Part shown: one piece after another, positions 55,508 to 64,000 of the stretch
How positions within the stretch are numbered: position 1 is the stretch's first letter
Layout of the letters: every line of letters begins with the position of its first letter
From: Punctularia strigosozonata HHB-11173 SS5
Taxonomy: Eukaryota > Basidiomycota > Agaricomycetes > Corticiales > Punctulariaceae
DNA: 64,000 bases
Direction: 5' to 3'
Assembly (NCBI RefSeq): GCF_000264995.1
Contig: NW_006767441.1
Coordinates: forward strand, 1,438,370-1,502,369
Notes under the pieces: generated by a model
What the model saw: the letters and a program-made list of their open reading frames with translations, nothing else
What the model was told of the DNA's origin: nothing
Databases searched by the model: none
Program-made: the position numbers and the translations under genes

Positions 55508-56233
55508 CAGATCTCACCGACTACGATGTGCCTAACGAGACCGTTGGGCGACGTTCTATGATACGTTTGTGGTGTTCTGACACCTGTTCTACGGATGGAT
55601 GCCTCGGACTCGGTCCGGATGACGCTCCATCGCTGTTGCTATCACTAGTTTCATGCGCGGTTCGCTCCCCCTGGCTCCTGCTTGCGTCCCTCGTCTTCGA
55701 ATACCGTACACCGTCACCCATACGCCCGGAGTCGCAGTAGGCGCGACACGGTCATCTGCTGTCCTCGAGCGCGGGGGTATTGCCTCTCCATGCCATCCAA
55801 GACTGTTCCCGGACGTTATGTGCTGTTATGCCCGGGTGTGCCGTTCGCTGTACGTCGTGCGGGGCCGTTTCGTGTGATGCTTTTCCCCCCACCCCCATTT
55901 TGTTTTTCCCTACAAGGGTTTTTTGCTGAGGGGTGGGTGGGTTTTTACTGCACTATCGGAAGCCCCTGTATTGACACGCGGTGACGGCTGAAGTGGGCCG
56001 CCGCTAGGTAATGTATTGCACATAGTAGCACATACATGTACCTAGTTTACCTGCACCAGTGCTGAAGCGGCGTGTCGGCTGTATAACAGCTCACGGGGGC
56101 CGTGGATGCACTGTGTGCGCCAAGCCGTGCGTATTGACGTGCGGTGCGGCAACCGGTTGTTCCGCTATTGGGACCGCGCCGGAAATATACCTACCGCTGT
56201 CAAATTATGACTCCCAGGGACAGGGGATAACGG

Positions 56234-56249
56234 GTAGGTAGGTAGGTAG
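56234..56249. repeat. (TAGG)n microsatellite
   Basis: Four tandem TAGG/GTAG units, the complement of the array at 40471-40494. Confidence 0.85.
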
Positions 56250-56440
56250 ATTGCCGATGAGGTCCCGGTAGCTGAACACGGGAAATGTGTTTGGTTCGTA
56301 GATAGGTTGCGACAGGGGACAAACCTACGGTCGAACAACTACAGCAGAGAGGCAACATGAAAAGGAGGAATATGCTCAGTAAACACAAGAACGAGATGAC
56401 AATGTGCGAAAGTTTGCCAATTCACGAGCACTGGGGTCAC

Positions 56441-57930
56441 TCATGCCCATAGCTTGGAGACATATTGGGGGGCATCGATGAATCTCTCGCCTTTCACTCC
56501 GGTCTTGGCCATCGCGTCTGCGATCTCCTGCACCTCCGTCTCGGAGAGCTCAATCTCGCCCGCCGCCAGGTTCTCGAGCTTCCTGGATACACTCCTGCAC
56601 GGCTTGGGGTTGGCACACAATGATTCGAAAGCGTAAACGAAGACAGACGCACGAAGAACCTGGAATGGGCATCACGTGCGAGCCCAAAGAGCCCACCCAC
56701 GCGAGGCACAGCTGAGCGGCGGTGATACCCTTCCTTGACGCGACAGAGAGGATCGTCTCGACGAGCTGGACGTTGTGGTCCCAGTTCTGTAATAGAACCT
56801 CGGAATATCAATGCCGCGTTGTTATGCCGAAATCGCCCTCCACTCACGCCTTCCTTAACATGACTCATCGCCACACGATGGTCTCCGGCTGTGGACATTT
56901 CGTGACGGTTAGGAACAGGACGATGAGTGCGGAAAGTAAACCACTGGACCTTCCAAGTCCTGAGGGCCGAGTTTACCGGTGAGAAAGCCGTGTCCAAGCG
57001 GCCTTGAGGTCTGAATCAGTCCTCTGCGAGACCGCGTCTTCACTTCGGACACTTACGAATAAGCAATGATGGCAATCCCAAGCTCCTTGGCGGTGGCAAT
57101 GACTGTAATTGAGTTAGCATTCCGCCTCGGAGCAGCCTTGAACAAAGCCACGGCCAGACCTTTCTTGGTCTCCTCTTCGTACGCCCAAGGGCTGACCTCG
57201 ATCTCCGCCGCCACGATGGGGGCGACGGCGTTCGCGCGCCTGAGCGTTGCCGCACCACATTCGCTGATTCCGATGTGGTCAAACTTGCCCTCCTTGACGA
57301 AACCGAGGAGCGTCTTCATCACCTCTTCGATCGGCGGGTCCTGCACCACGCGTGCGCACTCGAACAGGTCCAGACGCTTGTGCGGCCCGAGCTTCTCGAG
57401 GATGAAGTCGACACTGCGTTTCAAGTTCTCGGGCGAGCCGTCCATCTGGAGCGTGCCCGGCGTCGCGCCACCCTTGACGGACAGGAAAGTCTTCTCCGCG
57501 TACTCGGGGTATTTCGCGTAGAAGCGTGCGAGCAGCTCTAAGTTCGCGGGGCCGAGGTCCTGAGCGTAGAATTCTCCTATGTGACGCGTGAGGACACCCG
57601 CGCGATCAGACGTCCTTCCCGAGAAATCGCGGCGAGCAAGACCCACCGGCGTTGATGAACATCTTGGCGCCCGAGGGCAGCTGGTCACAGCCTGCCTTGA
57701 TAGTTTCAAAGCATTGCTCGTCGGGAATGGGGGTTGGTCTGAACCTGTACCAAAACAGTCAGCGCACGTTTCGTATGCCTTCGAACACGCGAACGTCATC
57801 ATCATAATTCCATGCTGAAGGGCATCAGAACGCATGCTCAATGTGCAACAGAGCATACCAAGCGCACCCCAATCTTGGCAACCTCGATGTTGGAAGCGGT
57901 ACCACCGAGTTTCATCGTCTTGACCGTCAT
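56441..57930 (-). CDS. aldo-keto reductase, pyridoxal reductase (Plr1) type, copy 2
   Basis: Minus-strand exons begin MTVKTMKLGGTASNIEVAKIG (ATG 57930-57928). Next come a short exon HGIMMMTFA, FRPTPIPDEQCFETIKAGCD, KMFINAG, GEFYAQDLGPANLELLARFY, KTFLSVKGG, KRLDLFECARVVQDPP, KFDHIGISECGAATLRRAN, EIEVSPWAYEEETKK and PLGHGFLTGKLGPQDLE. The last exons give CLAWVGSLGSHVMPIPGSS and KLENLAAGEIELSETEV, ending QYVSKLWA at 56441. Intron positions match copy 1 and the frame is intact. The central exon is about 85% identical to copy 1. The stretch after PQDLE (GDHRVAMSHVKEG) differs in length and sequence from copy 1 (GDLRLHGSRLKEE). Likely NADPH-dependent reduction of pyridoxal or a related aldehyde. 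Confidence 0.88.
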
Positions 57931-58688
57931 TGTCGCTGAGGGTATGAAAAGGGATCGTTAATGAGTACAAAGTGCCTTGCAAGAGTGGAGTGTTTGTCTG
58001 CTCCTTTGCTGCCCGTTTTCTTCCTAGTATTTGAGCACCTCGCCAAGGTGGGTTCATAAACAGTTCAAGTGGATGAGGACCCCGTATGCAGCGGCAATGA
58101 TCGTGCGTATGCCTCCTCGCAAGCCACCATAGTATACGCTGCGTCATAGCAATCCTCTTCTACTGTCCCAAGGCTCAAGTGGATGCGTATGTCCGATAGC
58201 TTCGCTAACCCACTTTGATCCACTTGGAAGAGAGAGTCGGTGAGGGTGCGCAGGTCTGATGCAACGTGCACGTAAGGATCCAGAGCCGCCTTGCTATCTC
58301 TCTCGCTGAAGCGCTTTGAGACAGGGAGCCTCACCCATGGCAGTAGTATGGCTGTTGGTGATGGTGCTTGAACTGGGAGGAGCGCCGCGCTTGACCCACT
58401 TTCGGTTGAGAAACTGCGGGTTCCAGCTGAAGCACTTGCAAGAACCCGAGGTAGACTCGGCTATATACTCCTAAGTACGTGGGGTATCGCGGCAAGCCTG
58501 CGTCGCAGCCAATTGAGTATGTAACAATGGTAGAATAACAGTAATTCCATCATTATCAGGACGTAACGTGACGCAGATTTTCGGGCTTCCTTCGTTCGGG
58601 ACTTGACCAAAATGACTCGGGCTTCGACGGTAATACTCTCCGCCTCGACGCTTGTTCAACGGTCGTCCGTCACTGTCGAGATACAGCC
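57931..58688. other. divergent intergenic region
   Basis: Lies between AKR copy 2 (-) and ARG4 (+). A minus-strand frame at 58334-58065 (ASDLRTLTDSLFQ...) has no recognised match or start context and is not called. Confidence 0.35.
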
Positions 58689-60458
58689 ATGTCCAACTTG
58701 CCGACGAAACAGAAGCTTTGGGGTGGCCGTTTCACAGGCAAAACCGATCCGCTGTGCGTTCGGAGCTTTCATTGCGATTCGCGAACGCTCAAGAGCGCGT
58801 TTTCAGCATGCACGAGTTCAACCAGTCTTTGAAATATGACAAACGCATGTATGCGGCTGATATCAACGGCTCAATCGCGTACGCAAAAGCGCTGGCGAAA
58901 GTGGGAATCCTCACCGAAGACGAAAACGAGAAGATTGCCGATGGTCTTCGCGCCGTAGGGAAAGAGTGGGAGAACGGAACTGTGAGTCCTAAACTGTGCC
59001 CTGCATACACAACACTAATGAACTGCTGTGAGTTGTAGTTTCAGATTCAGGCCGATGATGAAGACATTCACACTGCGAACGAGCGCCGGCTCAGTGAATT
59101 GATCGGCCCTCTCGGAGGCAAACTGCATACTGGCCGTTCCCGTAACGACCAAGTGGCCACCGATATGCGTCTCTGGTTGCTCGAGCAGATCGAGAGCATT
59201 GAACGCGGGCTGAAGGACTTCCTGCGCGTTTTGGTGGAGCGCGCTGACAAGGAGAAAGATTACCTTCTTCCTGGATACACTCACCTTCAGGTATGCTCCC
59301 CATCTTAAAGGTGATTGTATCTCATCTGATTGCGCGGCCGGACTAGCGTGGCCAACCCATTCGGTGGTCTCACCTCCTCCTATCACACGCTTTCTCGTTC
59401 AAGGCCGATCTGCAGCGTCTGCAGCAACTTACACCCCGTGTCTCTGTGCTTCCACTCGGTAGTGGCGGTCTTGCCGGCAACCCCTTCGCTGTTGACCGCG
59501 AATTCCTCCGAGAGGAGCTCGGTTTCGACTCCGTGGCAGAGAATAGCATGTATGGCGTTGGCGACCGGGACTTTATCGTCGAATTCATGATGTGGGCGAG
59601 CTTGACGATGACCCACGTGAGCCGGCTCGCCGAGGACTTGATCATCTACTCTACTGCGGAGTTCGGGTTCGTCACCTTGAGCGATGCTTACTCGTGAGTG
59701 ATTTTCTCAATCGTTTGTGTCTGAGGCGCTCATCAGATCTTCAGAACGGGATCAAGTATCATGCCACAGAAGAAGAATCCTGACTCCCTCGAACTACTTC
59801 GCGGAAAATCTGGTCGGGTGTTCGGAAACGTGGGTGCCTATCTTGTTAGTGCTGTCGTGGATCTGATACTTGTGTTCCAGATGGCCGGCTTTGTGATGAC
59901 GCTGAAGGGACTGCCTTCTACGTATAACAAGGATCTACAGGAAGATAAAGAACCGCTCTTCGACGCAGTCGACACCATGGATGCCTGTCTGCGCATTGCG
60001 GAGGGGGTGATTGCAACATTGGAGGTACGGGCTGTGATAAATCACTGCCCATGCATCATTCAAGCTGTATCTTGTTCTAGGTTCACCCCGAGAAAATGCG
60101 GGCAGCCTTGACCATGGACGTCCTCGCCACCGACCTCGCGGATTATCTCGTGCGGAAAGGGGTAAGATCTCCGTGTATTGCTATCGGAATGATTGGTCTG
60201 ACGTGCCGGGCACAGATTCCGTTCCGCGAGACGCACCATATCTCGGGAAGGGCCGTCGCGCTTGCGGAGGCTCGGAAGTGCCAGCTCAACGATTTGACAC
60301 TAGAGGACTACAAGTCCTTAAATACTAAGTTCGAGGAAGACATCCACCAGGTCTTCGACTTCGAGGCGAGCGTGGAGAGGAGGCAGTCGATTGGTGGACC
60401 GAGTCGACAGATGCTTGAGCGCCAGATAGCGGTGCTTCGGGAGGCCCTTGCCGCATGA
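58689..60458 (+). CDS. ARG4: argininosuccinate lyase
   Basis: Eight exons; begins [21 protein letters not shown] and continues [109 protein letters not shown], the fumarate-lyase signature [32 protein letters not shown] and [16 protein letters not shown]. It ends AVLREALAA. It splits argininosuccinate into arginine and fumarate in the last step of arginine synthesis; active as a cytosolic tetramer. One intron (about 59831-59881) is a multiple of three and lacks a stop, so an unspliced reading would insert 17 residues after RVFGN. Confidence 0.96.
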
Positions 60459-60872
60459 TAGAAACTGTGCAGAAAACTTGACGGATCGACAGCTGCGATT
60501 GTCGTTGCACAGCTGTTATTGCGTCGCTTCGTGAGCACTTCGACTGAGCAGTGAGCGATTTTGTACTACTGCCCCCGGCAAATGCGGGACGGGACAACCG
60601 TGCAAGCAGTGATCGCGTGCGGGATATATCACCGCTTCCCGCGAGGCGGTGCTCGTGATGAGTTCGCGCGACGGCATTCGACATCGAACGAGCTGTCCTG
60701 TTCTCCCACCGCGCTCTAATACCCCTCCTACCCGCATTTACCTACCTTTGAACTCGGGCGGCATTGATTGTTCCCCGACTACTCCAACGTAACGACCCGT
60801 ATCCCCAGCCTGACCCACGTATTCACACTTCCATCACAACAACCTCTGTCTGACGAGCGACGATCACCGAAA
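60459..60872. promoter_or_regulatory. intergenic, upstream of SSO1-type gene
   Basis: 414 bp holding the ARG4 3' UTR and the promoter of the syntaxin gene. No motif stands out. Confidence 0.4.
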
Positions 60873-62365
60873 ATGGCCAGAGACAGACTCGCAGCAATGA
60901 GGGTAAGCTTGCATATGTGTCTTATGGTCTGCGGACCTAGCCAACGAATGCTTTGTGACAGGCCCAGCAAGGCGGGGGAGGCTACACCTCATCAAACGAG
61001 TGCGTTGCTACGTCGCGTCGTCCTCCATGCGTTCGCTGACCCCGCACTTTCTTGCAGTTCGTACCCTACTCAAGCGTCTGGTGGCTATGGGGGAGGTGGA
61101 GGGTACTCACGGAGAGCGAACCCCTACGCACAACAGGATGACCGTAGCTACGAGATGTCGGAGGTGCAGGACAGCCGGGCGAACCTCGTTCCCACAACCA
61201 ACTACGGCGGAGGAGGAGGCGCAGGTGACATGACGGCTTTTTATGATGAGGTCTGTAACGCACACCCTCGTATGCGGTTCTAGATTCGAACGTTCCTTTC
61301 TAGATTTCGTCCATCCAAGATAGCTTGAGGACGTTCAACGATAACGTGTCGCGAATTGGCGATTTACACTCGCGTTCGTTGAATAACACCGATGATGCGG
61401 CCGCGCAGCGGAATCAGCAGCAGTTGGACGCTCTTGTGGATGAGACTAGCGCCTTGAGCAGCGACCTGAAGAAGCGTATCAAGACTCTCGAGCGACAGGG
61501 TGGCGCTGGGCGAGACGGCCAGATCCGCAAGCAGCAGGTGCGCCCCGACGGCGTGGATGCTCATCGCTTTTTGTGACCCATATTTCCAGACCGGTCTGGT
61601 GAAGTCGAAGTTCGTGGAGGCGATCCAAAATTACCAGGGCGTCGAGCAACAGTACCGGCAACGCTACAAGCAGCGGATGGAGCGCCAGTTCAAGATCGGT
61701 GCGCATATAATCTACATCATGTTGATTGACGTTACTTATTTGTGCGTTTTAGTCAAACCTGACGCAACGCCGGAGGAGGTCAAGGCCGTCGTCAATGATG
61801 AATCTGGCGGTCAAATATTCTCCCAAGCGCTCATGAACTCGAACCGCTACGGTGAATCGCGCGCCGCGTACCGGGAGGTGCAGGAGCGTCACGCCGACAT
61901 TCAACGGATCGAGCGGACTCTGGGTGAACTCGCGCAGCTCTTCAATGATGTATGCCCCCTTTCGTATCTGGACTCCTACCCTCTGACGCTGCTCCACAGA
62001 TGAGTGTTCTCGTCGAACAACAAGACGAGCAGATCAACACCATCGAAGCCACCACGCAAAACGTCGAAAAGGATACCGAAGCCGGGTAAGACGGATTTCC
62101 GCTTGGGTCGGGAGCCACGCCACTCAACTCACGGTTTTCTCCTTGCAGTCTCGGATACACCGAGAAGGCGGTCGATTCCGCTCGGGGCGCACGGAAGAAG
62201 CGATGGATCTGCTTCTGGATCACCCTCGTCCTCATCATCATCATCGTCATCATCATCGTGGTCAAGGTCGTCATCCCCGCGATCAACAACCACAACAACA
62301 GCAGCAGCGGTGGGGGTTCTAAGACCGTCACGGCGTCGCCATCCGCCACGGCGACCTCGTCCTGA
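60873..62365 (+). CDS. SSO1: plasma-membrane t-SNARE syntaxin (Sso1/Psy1 type)
   Basis: About eight exons. The N-terminus is Gly/Tyr/Gln-rich (MARDRLAAMR, AQQGGGGY, GGYGGGGGYS). The Habc bundle follows (AFYDEISSIQDSLRTFNDNV, VDETSALSSDLKKRIKTLE, LVKSKFVEAIQNYQGVEQQY). The SNARE motif runs about ERHADIQRIERTLGELAQLF, NDMSVLVEQQDEQINTIEAT, with the zero-layer Gln in LVEQQDE. Then come a basic patch (RGARKKR) and a TM anchor (CFWITLVLIIIIVIIIVVKV). A 30-residue luminal tail rich in Asn/Ser/Thr ends SATATSS, longer than the few residues usual for Sso proteins. It pairs with a Sec9-type and a v-SNARE in exocytosis. Confidence 0.94.
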
Positions 62366-63414
62366 TCGCTCGACGGAGGGCAGTGCCCGCCCGCAACGAA
62401 CGGTCTTCATACGTAGTATTTATGTGCCACATCGGACTTCGTTTATGCGGATACATGGATCCTTGTCTTCGCCTGATATATTCCCGGATCTATACCATCC
62501 ACTCCTTCGATGTGACGACTTGTTCATTTCTCTTACACATACGACCGCCAGCCTACATGTAGCTCTGGCATAATATAGGAGCACCTTGGCCCCGCCCAGA
62601 AACGAGATTGCGACCCGCGTTTGAGTGCCTTGACTCTGTGACGAGTGGACGGTTGGCGTAATAAGTGACCAGCTGCCGTCATGTTTCAGATGTTACTTGC
62701 AAGGAAGACAAGGTGATTGTCAGTTCCTCTGCTTCGAAGCTCGACTCCGACTTCATTGCGACGTATGCATGTACATACAATTTTCTGCTGTTGTTGCTCG
62801 GCAGTCTTATTATGCCGTACAAAGAAATGCCCAACACGACCAACGTGTGAACGTTGTGTGAACTTCGGCCTCACACGAGGCTCACGTCCACGGCACAGAA
62901 GAGGGCTGCATTGTGCAAGAATGCTACATAGATCGGATAACGTTGTTCCTTTCCTCGGGCTGCTGTACGCTGAGACAGACGTAGTGCCACGGTTCCAGGG
63001 CGGCCGAATGTCCACCAGAGAGAAAAGGGATGTTGGATGACACGGTGCTGCACAACGTCGGACTGACGGAGCTGAATGGGTAAAGCTTGTTGCTGGAAGG
63101 GGGGTTATCGTGGTTATCCGGCAACGGCCCTTGTCGGAGTATAAGAGGCGCGGGGTCCCCACGTGAGGCGCGCTAATCCGGTGCAACCGTCGGGAAGTGG
63201 ATCTCGATCCCTCCGCTTACGCGTCCTCCTATCCCTCCCTTAAAGCAGCTGTTGGGGTGTGCTCGTCTCAGTCATCTTCACCCACTGCCCTCTCAGACTT
63301 GAGCTTCACACTCCCCCGTTCTACTTCCCTCCTCCGTCGGTAAGTATCTGTCTGCTGTGTGTGTCTTGGTTGTGGACCCTGTTCTCACCGACGGTAGCCT
63401 ATCCCAGACACATC
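62366..63414. other. intergenic, nothing recognised
   Basis: About 1 kb between the syntaxin and AN1 genes, both plus strand. A 166-codon minus-strand frame (63186-62686) has no family features and is not called. Confidence 0.4.
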
Positions 63415-63709
63415 ATGCCTGCCAAGAAGCGCTGCCAGCTCCAGGGCGAAACCCCTTGCAACTCGGCCGTCCTCCGCATCGTAGGGCAATGCCCACACTG
63501 TCGCATGGAGTTCTGCGGAACAGTGAGTAGTATCTTGATCGTGTGCGGGTTCCCGGGACTTCCGCTGACGGATGCCTCGTGGACAGCATCGACTGCCTGA
63601 ACACCATGCCTGCAACAACCTGGAGAGCTGCCGTCAGCAGGCGTTTGAGAAGAATAAGCTGAAGCTCGAGTCGGAGAGGACAGTGGCGTCCAAGATGGGC
63701 GTCGCATGA
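63415..63709 (+). CDS. small AN1-type zinc-finger protein
   Basis: Two exons, 63415-63522 and about 63587-63709, give about 76 aa: MPAKKRCQLQGETPC, then VGQCPHCRMEFCGT and HRLPEHHACNNLESC, ending VASKMGVA. The spacing C-x7-C ... C-x2-C-x4-C-x2-H-x4/5-H-x-C is an AN1 finger (zinc bound by Cys/His). Stand-alone AN1 proteins of this size in fungi are linked to proteasome/Cdc48 stress responses. The TGA is at 63707-63709. The C-terminal helix is Lys/Glu-rich. Confidence 0.9.
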
Positions 63710-64000
63710 GACGGGACGGATGCTGCCGCCTTTCTCCCCCTATCCCTCCCATGTCCACATACCCCCGTCACGATTTATTCCATTCCCCCCATCTATCACA
63801 TTCATACACTCCGCCTCCTCTCCCCGCGCTTCAGTACATCACGGACGCATTACCACTATACCTGCACGCCATCCCCCTCCCGTTTGGGTATTATGTCGGA
63901 TACATACTCCGTAGAGCTTGTTATATTATAATCGAAGCCACAGCGCTTTGTGTATATGGATTCCGTCGGATTTGAGCAATGTTGCCATGTATATCCAAGG

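Larger units (their letters stand above)
55010..56440. other. gene-poor interval with small repeats
   Basis: No gene recognised. Holds a short hairpin (actgtag ... ctacagt near 55315-55336), a 25-bp direct repeat pair (listed separately) and a TAGG microsatellite at 56234-56249. Confidence 0.4.

Noticed and set aside
58065-58334. Minus-strand frame of 89 codons between AKR copy 2 and ARG4
   Set aside because: No start context, no match, no splice partners; left as intergenic.
62686-63186. Minus-strand frame of 166 codons between the syntaxin and AN1 genes
   Set aside because: No recognised family, no exon partners, and composition not clearly coding.
1-64000. tRNA or rRNA genes, CRISPR arrays, LTR or other virus-like elements
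   Set aside because: No T-loop/acceptor pairs, rRNA-like blocks, regular spacer arrays, paired long terminal repeats or reverse-transcriptase/capsid motifs were seen by eye; a tRNA scan and repeat masking would be the decisive tests.

Overview
The window reads as nuclear DNA of a filamentous basidiomycete, most likely an Agaricomycete. Genes are dense, GC-rich and on both strands. They are broken by many introns of about 45-65 bp with GT(A/G)NG donors, CTNAC-like branch points and (C/T)AG acceptors. Codon-level matches are to fungal eukaryotic families (NOP2, Pmp3, Yos9/OS-9, eIF2B-epsilon, KMO, kynureninase, Sso-type syntaxin). I saw no rRNA, tRNA, CRISPR array, or retroviral or LTR element. 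All identifications come from reading translated exons by eye; no database search was run.

Layout, left to right. 0-4 kb (-): a gene joining an IST1 (ESCRT-III) domain in frame to a TBC Rab-GAP domain, running off the left edge. 4.4-5.7 kb (-): an unrecognised multi-spanning membrane protein. 6.1-6.4 kb: a TA-flanked MITE. 6.5-8.7 kb (+): an AIG1/FAR-17a-type membrane hydrolase and a voltage-gated proton channel (Hv1). 9-10.6 kb (-): a four-helix membrane protein with a long disordered tail. 11.2-13.6 kb (+): NOP2 rRNA methyltransferase. 13.8-16.5 kb: a SUR7/PalI membrane protein, decayed copies of two window genes, and a kynurenine formamidase pseudogene. 16.8-17.2 kb: PMP3, with a 5-nt exon. 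17.5-22.3 kb: kynureninase and kynurenine 3-monooxygenase, head to head. 23.1-26.1 kb: an AT-hook protein and the ER lectin Yos9/OS-9. 26.1-29.2 kb: gene-free. 29.2-34 kb (-): eIF2B-epsilon and a Glu/Ala/Pro-rich protein. 34-37.4 kb: gene-poor, with a second TA-flanked inverted-repeat element. 37.5-43.8 kb (+): a second PalI, an intact kynurenine formamidase, an F-box remnant and a pyridoxal-reductase-type AKR. 44.3-46.6 kb (+): asparagine synthetase. 47.2-52.2 kb: a RhoGEF and a METTL21-type methyltransferase, divergent. 52.7-54.8 kb (-): an F-box-like protein and a short ORF. 56.4-57.9 kb (-): a second AKR. 58.7-60.5 kb (+): argininosuccinate lyase. 60.9-62.4 kb (+): a plasma-membrane syntaxin. 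63.4-63.7 kb (+): an AN1 zinc-finger protein.

Two themes stand out. First, three successive steps of tryptophan degradation to 3-hydroxyanthranilate and NAD+ (formamidase, KMO, kynureninase) lie within about 22 kb, and a dead formamidase copy sits about 1 kb from the KMO/kynureninase pair. Second, the window carries a local network of duplications: PalI x2, formamidase plus pseudogene, AKR x2, and F-box/short-ORF segments x2-3, with inversions and changed order, as if one neighbourhood had been copied and shuffled. No single novel system is proven. The strongest candidates for new biology are the IST1-TBC fusion, the partial kynurenine cluster with its displaced formamidase, and the two non-autonomous TA-target elements.
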